A DNA stretch of 11,007 nucleotides from Candidatus Kerfeldbacteria bacterium (GTDB lineage: Bacteria; Patescibacteriota; Patescibacteriia; UBA9570): the NCBI GenBank assembly GCA_016207285.1, contig JACQPW010000081.1, positions 1-11,007 on the forward strand, written 5' to 3'. Under the pieces are notes generated by a model that saw only the letters and a program-made list of their open reading frames with translations, searched no databases and had not been told where the DNA came from. Position 1 is the stretch's first letter. Each line of letters starts with the position of its first letter. Shown here piece by piece: positions 1 to 7,095 of the stretch. Both the position numbers and the translations under genes were made by a program.

Positions 1-1263
1 ATCAAGCAATCCAAAAATAAAGATGATGCCAAGGTGAACTTGATGAAAAAGTTCCACTTCACTGAAGTGCAGACGATGGCGATTTTGGAGATGCGGTTAC
101 AACAGTTGGCTAACCTAGAACGCTTAGAAGTAGAAGAAGAACTATCCGCCAAGAAAAAACTGATCAAAGAGCTGAAAACGATTCTGTCTGATCGCAAACA
201 CATTCAAGCGGTCGTCAAACAAGAAACTGCTGAATTGAAAGAAAAATTCGGTGATGTCCGCCGCACCGAAATTGTACCGCAAGCGATTGGTTCATTCAGC
301 CAAGAAGATCTGATCCCGAAGGAAGCCGCTATCATTATGATTACCCGGGACGGCTATATTAAGCGTTTAGCCGAAGATACCTTCAAGCAGCAACAACGCG
401 GTGGTAAAGGTATTATCGGTTTGACCGCTAAAGAAGAAGACAGTGTCGACCAACTGTTCTCCACGAATACCCACGCCAATATTCTGTTCTTTACCTCTCG
501 TGGGCGCGTCTTCCAGTTAAAAGCGTATGAGGTACCAGCAGCTTCGCGCACTGCCAAAGGCCAAGCAGTGGTGAACTTCTTACAATTGAGCCCGGAAGAA
601 AAAGTCACGTCGGCCTTAAGTTGTGATGATATTAAATCGTCTGGCTATAAATTCCTGGTGATGGTCACCAGTAATGGCACGATCAAAAAGACTAAACTAG
701 ATGCGTTTGAAAATGTCCGTCGTTCCGGTTTGATCGCCATCACGTTGAAAGGCAAGGATGCTCTGGAATGGGTCAAACCATCCACTGGTAATGATCAAGT
801 GATTTTAGCGACCGACAATGGCCAGTCCATTCGTTTCAAAGAAAGCGATGTCCGGGACATGGGTCGGACGGCCTCCGGTGTGCGTGGTATCAAGTTACGT
901 GCCAACGATTCTGTGGTGGGGATGGATATTGTCAGCCAATCGGCGCTCAAAAATGCTGAACTGTGTGTGGTGATGCGCAATGGTTATGGGAAACGGACGG
1001 ATCTCAAATCATACAAAGTGCAGAACCGTGGTGGCTCTGGAATTAAAACCGCCAAGATAACTGATAAGACTGGCAAGATTGTGCTCGGTTTTGTGGTCAC
1101 AGAAGCCCAAGCCACTAGCGACTTGCTGATTATCTCTAAACAAGGTCAAGTGATCCGTTTACCATTGAAGAGCGTACCGATCATTAGTCGCGATACCCAA
1201 GGCGTGCGCCTGATGCGGTTCAAAGTTGCCAACGACCAAGTGGCTAGTGTCGCGCACTTATAA
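1..1263 (+). CDS. gyrA: DNA gyrase subunit A, C-terminal part (5' end outside window)
   Basis: GyrA is the DNA-cleaving subunit of gyrase, the GyrA2GyrB2 type II topoisomerase that puts negative supercoils into DNA. The frame is open from base 1, so the gene enters from the left and the catalytic tyrosine lies outside the window. Visible codons 15-95 hold the end of the breakage-reunion domain: the MRLQQLANLE segment, a charged coiled-coil stretch and the FGDVRRTEI motif. From about codon 110 comes the DNA-wrapping beta-pinwheel, with six blade-like repeats that each carry a core such as DGYIKRL, RGRVFQL, NGTIKKT, NGQSIRF, NGYGKRT or QGQVIRL. The first blade contains QQRGGKG (bases 391-411), a one-residue variant of the GyrA box QRRGGKG. 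That favours gyrase over topoisomerase IV ParC, which usually lacks an intact box. The protein ends directly after blade six and lacks the acidic tail seen in E. coli GyrA. The stop codon lies inside the palindrome at 1261-1371. Confidence 0.95.
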   Translation: MKQSKNKDDAKVNLMKKFHFTEVQTMAILEMRLQQLANLERLEVEEELSAKKKLIKELKTILSDRKHIQAVVKQETAELKEKFGDVRRTEIVPQAIGSFSQEDLIPKEAAIIMITRDGYIKRLAEDTFKQQQRGGKGIIGLTAKEEDSVDQLFSTNTHANILFFTSRGRVFQLKAYEVPAASRTAKGQAVVNFLQLSPEEKVTSALSCDDIKSSGYKFLVMVTSNGTIKKTKLDAFENVRRSGLIAITLKGKDALEWVKPSTGNDQVILATDNGQSIRFKESDVRDMGRTASGVRGIKLRANDSVVGMDIVSQSALKNAELCVVMRNGYGKRTDLKSYKVQNRGGSGIKTAKITDKTGKIVLGFVVTEAQATSDLLIISKQGQVIRLPLKSVPIISRDTQGVRLMRFKVANDQVASVAHL

Positions 1264-1371
1264 CACCTCTCTCCCTAGCCCTCTCCCCTATGCAGGGAAG
1301 AGGGAATAAGAAAAAATATTTTAAATTATCCCCCTTTCCTGCATAGAAAAGGGGTTGGGGGATAGGTGTTA
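1261..1371. repeat. 111-bp imperfect palindrome (MITE-like) between convergent genes
   Basis: The two ends are perfect inverted copies: TAACACCT at 1261-1268 and AGGTGTTA at 1364-1371. Inside, the arms of about 45-50 nt stay similar with a 2-nt length difference and several mismatches, and share the core CTATGCAGG (1288-1296, inverted at 1338-1346). The centre is A/T-rich (about 1305-1330). Each arm also folds on itself, so the region could form one long hairpin or two adjacent ones. The left end supplies the TAA of gyrA and the right end supplies the TAA of the surface-protein gene. This layout looks like a small non-autonomous mobile palindrome or a REP-type element. No transposase is present here, so mobility is inference. 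Confidence 0.75.
1279..1371. terminator. probable bidirectional terminator
   Basis: Hairpin 1 pairs 1279-1287 (CCCTCTCCC) with 1295-1304, leaving one bulged A. Hairpin 2 pairs 1331-1337 (CCCCTTT) with 1348-1354 (AAAGGGG). For leftward transcription from the surface-protein gene, hairpin 2 is followed by a T-rich tract (complement of about 1310-1328, including six Ts in a row). For rightward gyrA transcription there is no clean U-tract right after hairpin 1, so termination would rely on the full fold-back. The position between convergent stop codons supports a terminator role. The leftward call is the stronger of the two. Confidence 0.55.
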
Positions 1372-4300
1372 TCTCGTCTTAAATGCTTCCCATTTGGTGT
1401 ACGCCGAACACTCGGTTCCGTTACAAGCTGCCACCCGGTACTGATAACGGGTTTCGGCCAATAACTTTTTGATGGCTTTACTGGTCTTGGTCACCTTCTT
1501 ATAGGTGGTCCACTTGGCCGTTTTCTTGATCCCATGTTTGCGTAGCTGCACTTTGTACTTGGTGACTTCACCGGTGCTCGGTGCTTTCCACGTCAGTTTG
1601 GCAGAATTCTGAGTAATCTTTTTTACCTTCAAGTTCTTTACTTTGCTTGGAGCCGTGGCCTTCACACCAGCAACCGTGAACGTAGAAAAATGATCAGTCG
1701 TGACTGTGACGGTATTGCTCTCTTTATCTACCGTGTATCCCTGATCTGTAACAGATAGTGCGCCATCGCTATAGGTGTAGCCACCGGCGAGGTCATCTTC
1801 AGTCATACCATATTTTTCCAACATGTCTGCCGTGTAGCTAAACTTGATCGTAATGTCCGCGTTAAAAGAACCAGTAATTTGACGATTATTGCTATCGCGG
1901 GCTGTTAAATTAATGGCTGGGCCAGCGGCAATGTCATCTTCACTGGCTACATCTGTTGCCATACTGGCAGTCACGGTGACATTTCCAGAATTGTCTAAGG
2001 CATTGGCAGGTACAAACACCTCTGTTCCATCGGGCAATGAGAATGTACTATCGCTAGTGGCGCTAAACTGGGCAACTACATCAGTAAAGTTGTCATCGGC
2101 AGCACCAACCGTTGCCTGCACTGATTTTGTATCGCCTTTTTGAACAGTGATCGTTCCGTCAGCATCAGATACTTTTACTTTATCGTCTGAAACAACCCGA
2201 CAGCCATACGACCAGTCGCCCCCCAATACGGGCAGACTGGCTTTACCGGTGTCGGTGTTCACATCTGCCGTGACATATACACCAGCTGCGTTGTACGCAT
2301 AACAACTACCTGAATCGACATCTAAAGCAGCAATACCGCTAGTTGAACTGCCCGCTGGGGTAACATTCAATGTGGCGGTGCTGTCTTGTAATTGCAGATC
2401 ATGATCAACACTTTCACCATCACTGACCTGTACCGATTCATCTCCACTGGGTAGTGCTGAACCATCGTCTACAGCACTGTTTAGTACACACGTGCCGTTT
2501 ACGACATCCATGGCGTAGGCCCCAGCAGTGTCTGTCGTCGTAGTAAATTCAAAGGTTTTCCCAGCTTTGGTCGTGCAGGTGGATTTAACCCCAGCGCCAC
2601 TCACTCCATTATCATCCGCATCTGTCACTGATCCACTAATGGTGCCAGTCGTTTCAAAAACAGTCAGTGTGATACTGGCGGCGTCACCATCCGCTAAGGT
2701 GATTTCGGTTGGATTACTGTAATCGCTTGTGTACCCACCACCCATGACGTAGGCACGCAACGTATAAGTACCGGCCAAGGCACCAATCTCGACCGAATCG
2801 CCCATGCTATAGCCACTAAGCGTTTGACCATCGGCTGTTTCACCGAACACGCCAAAGCGCGCATTCGATAATGCGTTACCATCTTGATCTTCCAATGTAA
2901 CAGTTAGCGTGGCATTGTAGGCCGTTAAAGTAATTTCACCAGTTTCAGTCTCTCCGCCGGCCATGGTGAAGGTAGGATTATCAGAGACGTATCCAGTGAC
3001 TTGCGCAGTGCATTGAAAATCTCCGTCTGGGAACGTGAATGACGAACTCCCTTCTGACATGAAATCGAAATAAAGATAGGCTGGTTCATAGGAAGCGGCT
3101 GGATCTTTACACGTCATATAACCAGACACCGATAATGGATTACCATCTGTATCGACCGTGCTGATGTTTAAAGTATTATCGGCGGCTGTCATGGTAGCTT
3201 CAACCGCTACTGTTTCGCCCTCGCCAACCACTACATTACTCACGGCTGTATTCGCGTACCCGTCACTTTCAAATTTGACCGTATAGGTGCCTGGTAATAC
3301 GGCAATACTATCCGTACTTTGTGAAAAGCGCATCATGTCTGCGTTGTAAATCAAATTACGAATATCACCAACGGCCGCACCATTACTGTCTACCGCCGAC
3401 GTGGTAATAAATGAGGTATATTCTGCTAATTGGACAGTAATTTCATTCGTATTGCCATCCGCTGTTATACCACTACTATCAATGGTGAAATTCGTTTCCG
3501 GTACATAATACGATGATCCCATACCACCAATATATCCATTCAGTACATAACTACCATAAAACACTCCAAACTCAACTTCTCCACTACTGTCGGTTGTGCC
3601 ATAGAATTCCCGCCCCTCACTATCAGTCATATAAATCCCAATACTGTCTGCAGCCGAACCGTCGGGATTAGTCACTGTGATGGCAACGTTTGTGTCGAGT
3701 GCCGTAGCGGTAAGGGTAATGTCTTCAGTTTTTGCTGCATCCGTGGCGGCAAAAGTAAAGTTTTGATCTTCCGTATAATAGTCACTACTGAATAACCCCA
3801 CGCCACAGTTACCATTTGATAAATCTGACAGGGTGGTTTGCCCGACACTGTCCGTTGTACCTGTTTGATAAGACATCCCACAGTAGGCAGACACGGTTTC
3901 GCCAGCCAACGCTGTGCCAGCTTCGTTCGTCAAAGTGACCGTAATGGTATTATCACCAGTGACCGATCCACCCTCACTATCAAAACCACCGTCATCGAAG
4001 CCACCATCATCTTCTCCACCAGTGTCATCACTTGAACCAATCGCTACGGTTGCTGTTGAGGTGGCCCCACCGCTGAAACCGCCGAAACCGGTGGTCGACA
4101 ATGTAACGGTACCGGTAGAGGCTGAGCTAGGATTGGTAATGTTGCTGACGGAAATAGTATGCGTACCGGCAGTGGCATCTGCCGACGGGGTGAACTTCAA
4201 AAAAGTGCTATCCCCAAAACTGGTGGTTGAACCTGAGCCGGACATTGTACTGGAGGTGATGTTACTACCAGCGACACCACTGATGTTGAAGCTACTTGGG

Positions 4301-4512
4301 CTGCCAGCTAGAGTAAACATAATGTCACTGCCCGAAGCGATTGTACCACTTGTGACAAGTGTTAATGTTAACGTCACGCCAGTCGCAGACACTGTTGTGC
4401 TACTGAGGCTAGCGGACAACGATGTTAAATTACTGGCTGTGGCTTGTGCCTGAATGAACGGCAACGCTACCAACAAAGCGGTGGCTGCCAAAATACGTAG
4501 TCCTCCACGCAT
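1369..4512 (-). CDS. secreted multidomain cell-surface protein with Ig-like repeats and C-terminal FN3 domain
   Basis: A 1047-residue exported protein. Residues 1-27 form a Sec signal peptide: basic MRGGLR, hydrophobic ILAATALLVALPFI, and a probable cleavage after AQA or ATA. Residues about 28-160 are a Ser/Thr/Gly-rich beta domain. Residues 161-187 are an acidic Asp/Gly linker. Six CnaB or carboxypeptidase-regulatory-like beta-sandwich repeats follow at about 189-270, 276-363, 367-444, 447-531, 534-617 and 622-708, several opening with a motif like VTNPDGSA, VDSNGAA or EDQDGNAL. A seventh beta domain spans about 713-802. Residues 815-949 resemble the ZU5-like module of bacterial surface proteins, with VPANALDNSG early and TDHFSTF at the end. 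Residues 954-1047 are a fibronectin type III domain. All ten cysteines fall in pairs within single domains. There is no LPXTG, no C-terminal membrane helix and no recognisable enzyme. The role is probably cell envelope or adhesion (inference). It has its own promoter beyond the tpiA stop. Confidence 0.85.
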   Translation of the reverse strand: MRGGLRILAATALLVALPFIQAQATASNLTSLSASLSSTTVSATGVTLTLTLVTSGTIASGSDIMFTLAGSPSSFNISGVAGSNITSSTMSGSGSTTSFGDSTFLKFTPSADATAGTHTISVSNITNPSSASTGTVTLSTTGFGGFSGGATSTATVAIGSSDDTGGEDDGGFDDGGFDSEGGSVTGDNTITVTLTNEAGTALAGETVSAYCGMSYQTGTTDSVGQTTLSDLSNGNCGVGLFSSDYYTEDQNFTFAATDAAKTEDITLTATALDTNVAITVTNPDGSAADSIGIYMTDSEGREFYGTTDSSGEVEFGVFYGSYVLNGYIGGMGSSYYVPETNFTIDSSGITADGNTNEITVQLAEYTSFITTSAVDSNGAAVGDIRNLIYNADMMRFSQSTDSIAVLPGTYTVKFESDGYANTAVSNVVVGEGETVAVEATMTAADNTLNISTVDTDGNPLSVSGYMTCKDPAASYEPAYLYFDFMSEGSSSFTFPDGDFQCTAQVTGYVSDNPTFTMAGGETETGEITLTAYNATLTVTLEDQDGNALSNARFGVFGETADGQTLSGYSMGDSVEIGALAGTYTLRAYVMGGGYTSDYSNPTEITLADGDAASITLTVFETTGTISGSVTDADDNGVSGAGVKSTCTTKAGKTFEFTTTTDTAGAYAMDVVNGTCVLNSAVDDGSALPSGDESVQVSDGESVDHDLQLQDSTATLNVTPAGSSTSGIAALDVDSGSCYAYNAAGVYVTADVNTDTGKASLPVLGGDWSYGCRVVSDDKVKVSDADGTITVQKGDTKSVQATVGAADDNFTDVVAQFSATSDSTFSLPDGTEVFVPANALDNSGNVTVTASMATDVASEDDIAAGPAINLTARDSNNRQITGSFNADITIKFSYTADMLEKYGMTEDDLAGGYTYSDGALSVTDQGYTVDKESNTVTVTTDHFSTFTVAGVKATAPSKVKNLKVKKITQNSAKLTWKAPSTGEVTKYKVQLRKHGIKKTAKWTTYKKVTKTSKAIKKLLAETRYQYRVAACNGTECSAYTKWEAFKTR

Positions 4513-4550
4513 AGAGATGAATGATAAGGAATTAGAGATTGATTGGTGTT

Positions 4551-4579
4551 AGTATAACCCAGTAACCCGCAGATGAAAA
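4551..4579 (-). promoter_or_regulatory. sigma70-type promoter of the surface-protein gene
   Basis: On the minus strand, TTTTCA (4574-4579, four of six matches to TTGACA) is followed after 17 bp by TATACT (4551-4556). The -10 lies 38 nt before the ATG at 4512, which predicts a short 5' leader of about 30 nt. That leader has no Shine-Dalgarno sequence and is pyrimidine-rich close to the start. The -35 begins directly beyond the tpiA stop codon, so the surface gene probably has its own transcription unit. Confidence 0.5.
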
Positions 4580-5224
4580 CTAGCTCTGTATTATCTTCAA
4601 GAAAATATTCACATCCAGGCTGGCGCCACCCACCAATAAACCATTCACATCTGGTTGCGCCATTAAACTGCTAGCATTCTCTGCACTCACCGAGCCACCA
4701 TACAGAATGCGTACGGTATCCCCTACTCGTTTTCGAATTTGACTATGAATATCTTGGGCATGTTCTGGAGTAGCTGCTTTACCTGTACCAATTGCCCACA
4801 CCGGCTCATAGGCAATAACGATCTCTTTGCCAACTAAGGCCGGCGTCACTTCATCTACAGACCGCACACACACAATGGGTGTAAGACCATGAGCTAAGGC
4901 CGTCGCTACTTTTTTGGCAACGATATCATCAGTCTCACCAAAGTGCTGACGACGTTCAGAATGTCCAATAATCACATAGGTGCAGCCTAGCTCCTTTAAC
5001 ATTGCAGCCGATACTTCACCCGTAAACGCCCCACTCTCCTCCCAATGCATATTTTGCGCACCATGAGGTATGTTCTTAAACAAGTGCAGACTAGTAAAAG
5101 GTGGACAAACCACAAACTCCCGATCGCTGGAAATTTCTGCGTTTTCCAGAAATTGAATAAATTCCGCGGCCTCTGTGATTCCGTGATTCATTTTCCAATT
5201 GGCGACTAACAATGGTGTAAGCAT
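4580..5224 (-). CDS. tpiA: triosephosphate isomerase, compact form
   Basis: TIM interconverts dihydroxyacetone phosphate and glyceraldehyde 3-phosphate in glycolysis and gluconeogenesis in the cytoplasm. All key parts are visible in the 214 residues: NWKMN with Asn9 and Lys11, IGHSERR with catalytic His88, AYEPVWAIGTGKAA with catalytic Glu140 and the flexible loop 6, then YGGSV (175-179) and GLLVGG (195-200) that bind the phosphate. Bacterial TIMs are usually about 250 residues. The losses lie between Cys119 and Glu140, where helix 5 is cut by some 18 residues and the usual CVGE reads CVRS, and after loop 6, where helix 6 is about 8 residues shorter. Archaeal TIMs show similar trimming. The start at 5224 is supported by the NWK motif at its normal distance from the N terminus and by a -10 box 7 nt upstream. 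The downstream neighbour has its own promoter. Confidence 0.95.
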   Translation of the reverse strand: MLTPLLVANWKMNHGITEAAEFIQFLENAEISSDREFVVCPPFTSLHLFKNIPHGAQNMHWEESGAFTGEVSAAMLKELGCTYVIIGHSERRQHFGETDDIVAKKVATALAHGLTPIVCVRSVDEVTPALVGKEIVIAYEPVWAIGTGKAATPEHAQDIHSQIRKRVGDTVRILYGGSVSAENASSLMAQPDVNGLLVGGASLDVNIFLKIIQS

Positions 5225-5231
5225 AGACAGT

Positions 5232-5237
5232 ATTATA
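5232..5237 (-). promoter_or_regulatory. -10 element of tpiA, predicted leaderless start
   Basis: A perfect TATAAT sits on the minus strand exactly 7 nt before the tpiA ATG, which would place the transcription start on or next to the A of the start codon. The TAA stop of the upstream aminotransferase (5233-5235) is embedded in this box. No good -35 match lies 16-18 bp upstream (about 5254-5261), so the -10 carries the call. Confidence 0.55.
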
Positions 5238-6405
5238 TACCACAGGCGGCTTTAATGATATCGGCACCGGCTTTAGCTTGGGCACGTGATAACACTAGTG
5301 GTGGTGATAAGTATAAAGTGAAGAGATCAGTAAATTCAACCAGCAAACCGCGGCGATAACATTTTAAAGCAATTTGTGGTGCTAACGGTAATTTAAACTG
5401 CACACCAATGAGTAATCCTTGGCCGCGCAGCATCTTTACCTTACGCAGAGTTAACAGTGGTTGTAACTGTGCCAATAAATAAGCGCCAACTTTGGCTGAA
5501 TTTTGCACTAATTTTTGTTCTTGGATCAAACGTAAATTTTCTAAGGTGGCTATGCAGTCGGTTAACCGCCAACCAAAGGTACTGTAATGTGGAATGTGTT
5601 TAGATTTTTTATAGACTGCTTCGGTCACTAAGGTTGCACCCAAGGTGGCATAACCGCCGGTTAAGGCTTTTCCTAAGGTGATGATATCTGGCTGCAAACC
5701 CCATAGTTCACTAGCAAATAAAGTCCCGCACCGCCCAATGCCGCAGGCGACTTCATCCATTACTAACAAGACGCCATAGCGCCGACATAATTTCTGCACC
5801 TGAGGGAAAAAGTCAGCTGGTGGAATATAGCAACCGGCATTAGTCCAGACTGGTTCAGTTAACACAGCCGCTACATCCCGTTTGTGCCGTAAGCGTTGTT
5901 CCAGTTGCACCAATACTTTGGCAGCTAAGTCAGCACTAGTGGGCAATGGTAACTTTTCAACCCCAGTAATGCCAGGTTGCATACCGCTGGTTAAGGCACT
6001 ACCTACCGAAGCCGCACCATAGGTATGCCCATGATACACTTCAGCAAAAGATATAATGACCTTCTTACCAGTGGCCACCCGAGCGCACTTCATCGCCATT
6101 TCAACGGCTTCTGATCCACTAGTCACCCGATACACCCGCGCCATCTTGCCAGGAGCTAACTTAATCAAGGTCTGGGCTAGCCGTTCTTGTGGTTCTAAAA
6201 TAAAGCTGGCAACCGTAAAAAACTGTTGCTGCACTTGTTGGCTGATCGCCTTGGCCATAGCCGCATTGCCCCAGCCAACGGTACCAACACACCACCCTCC
6301 CATGAAATCTAGATAGCGCCGCTGATGGTTATCATACAAGTAACAACCCTTGCCTCGAGTGATCGTAATCGGTACACGTTGATGGTTCGCAATGGCATAC
6401 TGCAT
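5233..6405 (-). CDS. class-III PLP-dependent aminotransferase
   Basis: A 390-residue fold-type I aminotransferase of the acetylornithine/ornithine/4-aminobutyrate (class III) family, which moves an amino group from an amine or amino acid to a keto acid. Motifs in order: RGKGCYLYD (17-25) opening the N-terminal segment, TSGSEAVE (95-102) for the PLP phosphate, YHGHTYGA (124-131), LTEPV (182-186), MDEVACGIGRCG (216-227) with Asp217 that contacts the pyridine nitrogen, and LGKALTGGY (244-252) with Lys246 as the Schiff-base lysine. The start at 6405 is chosen because family similarity begins there and a -10 box lies just upstream. The frame stays open 28 codons further to 6489 but would then overlap rpmF. 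Substrate cannot be told from sequence: no arginine-biosynthesis genes are nearby, and the usual DEVQTG reads DEVACG. It lies upstream of tpiA, with which read-through is possible. Confidence 0.85.
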   Translation of the reverse strand: MQYAIANHQRVPITITRGKGCYLYDNHQRRYLDFMGGWCVGTVGWGNAAMAKAISQQVQQQFFTVASFILEPQERLAQTLIKLAPGKMARVYRVTSGSEAVEMAMKCARVATGKKVIISFAEVYHGHTYGAASVGSALTSGMQPGITGVEKLPLPTSADLAAKVLVQLEQRLRHKRDVAAVLTEPVWTNAGCYIPPADFFPQVQKLCRRYGVLLVMDEVACGIGRCGTLFASELWGLQPDIITLGKALTGGYATLGATLVTEAVYKKSKHIPHYSTFGWRLTDCIATLENLRLIQEQKLVQNSAKVGAYLLAQLQPLLTLRKVKMLRGQGLLIGVQFKLPLAPQIALKCYRRGLLVEFTDLFTLYLSPPLVLSRAQAKAGADIIKAACGI

Positions 6406-6409
6406 ACTG

Positions 6410-6438
6410 TTGACAGTATAACATACATGGTCTAGAGT
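6410..6438 (+). promoter_or_regulatory. sigma70-type promoter of rpmF-nusB-rnc, predicted leaderless
   Basis: A perfect TTGACA (6410-6415) is followed by a 17-bp spacer and TAGAGT (6433-6438, four of six matches to TATAAT). The -10 ends 7 nt before the rpmF ATG at 6446, so the mRNA would start at the initiation codon. This is the best full promoter in the window and probably drives the ribosome-biogenesis operon. Confidence 0.6.
6415..6423 (-). promoter_or_regulatory. extended -10 promoter of the aminotransferase gene
   Basis: Minus-strand TGTTATACT fits an extended -10 (TGn plus TATACT at 6415-6420), which can work without a strong -35; none is seen at 6438-6444. The box lies 9 nt before the ATG at 6405, again predicting almost no 5' leader. 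It overlaps the -35 of the divergent rpmF promoter. Confidence 0.5.
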
Positions 6439-6445
6439 ACGGCCT

Positions 6446-6649
6446 ATGCCAGTACCAAAACAACGTCTTGCTAGTCGTCGTGGACGCACCCGTGCTTCCC
6501 ATCATGGCTTAGCGAAAGTAGCCACAGTCGAATGTGCCCAGTGCCACCAGCCAACGCTGCCGCACCGGGCTTGTCCATCCTGTGGCGCCTACCGCAGCCG
6601 CAATGTCCGGACTGTCAAAGTCCAGGCAAAACCTGCCGTTAAATCCTAA
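6446..6649 (+). CDS. rpmF: large ribosomal subunit protein bL32
   Basis: A 67-residue bL32, a structural protein of the 50S subunit. It shows the family opening MPVPKQR, an Arg-rich N-terminal tail that binds rRNA, and a zinc ribbon with Cys30, Cys33, Cys43 and Cys46 in CAQC and [14 protein letters not shown] matches the family core closely. The C-terminal tail of about 15 residues after the ribbon ([11 protein letters not shown]) is slightly longer than in the E. coli protein. The start is fixed by the conserved N terminus and by the -10 box 7 nt upstream. No Shine-Dalgarno is present. It heads an operon with nusB 5 bp downstream. Confidence 0.95.
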   Translation: MPVPKQRLASRRGRTRASHHGLAKVATVECAQCHQPTLPHRACPSCGAYRSRNVRTVKVQAKPAVKS

Positions 6650-6654
6650 CGCAG

Positions 6655-7095
6655 ATGGCCAACCGCCACCTGGCCCGTACCATTGCTCTGCAAACGCTGT
6701 ACGAATGGGATTTTAATAATCAACATGGTAATCCGGAACAATTAATCAAGCGCAATATTGAAGAGTTTGCACCGGAGTTTGATGACCAACAGTTTAGTGA
6801 ACAGCTGGTCAAACACGTGCAGGAAAATTTAGCCAAATTGGACGCGGTGATTCGTGAGTACGCACCGGAATGGCCATTAGAACAAATTACGGTGGTAGAT
6901 CGTAACGTCCTGCGCATCGGTATCTACGAACTGCAATACGATAAAGAAATCCCCCCGAAGGTAGCCATTAATGAAGCCATTGAATTAGCCAAAACGTTTG
7001 GCGGTCCCTCCAGCGGTAAATTCATTAATGGCGTACTCGGTACTATTTATAAACAAATGGAAGCAACCAACCCTCATGCCAACCACAACCCTTGA
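6655..7095 (+). CDS. nusB: transcription antitermination factor NusB
   Basis: NusB is a small all-helical RNA-binding protein that, with NusE (S10), binds boxA in rRNA leaders and helps RNA polymerase read through rRNA operons. The 146 residues match the family end to end: an N-terminal helix with [17 protein letters not shown], the core [13 protein letters not shown] (81-93), [18 protein letters not shown], and the C-terminal [13 protein letters not shown]. Length is normal. The ATG is 5 bp after the rpmF stop, with no Shine-Dalgarno, and the gene ends in TGA. Its last 20 bases overlap the start of rnc in another frame, suggesting coupled translation. Confidence 0.95.
   Translation: MANRHLARTIALQTLYEWDFNNQHGNPEQLIKRNIEEFAPEFDDQQFSEQLVKHVQENLAKLDAVIREYAPEWPLEQITVVDRNVLRIGIYELQYDKEIPPKVAINEAIELAKTFGGPSSGKFINGVLGTIYKQMEATNPHANHNP

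Noticed and set aside
3914..4453. A 179-residue open frame on the + strand, rich in Pro and Val, opposite the surface-protein gene
   Set aside because: It is the antisense reading of a Ser/Thr/Gly-rich repetitive coding region, which yields few stops. It has no family match that I recognise and no promoter, while the minus-strand gene has a signal peptide and clear domains.
6406..6489. A 28-residue N-terminal extension of the aminotransferase starting at 6489
   Set aside because: It would read across the rpmF start and promoter on the opposite strand, has an Arg-rich composition from antisense rpmF, and the -10 box lies downstream of that start, next to the ATG at 6405.
6998..7075. An upstream rnc start inside nusB
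   Set aside because: The 26 extra residues do not look like RNase III, and they overlap a highly conserved part of nusB. The ATG at 7076 gives the normal length.
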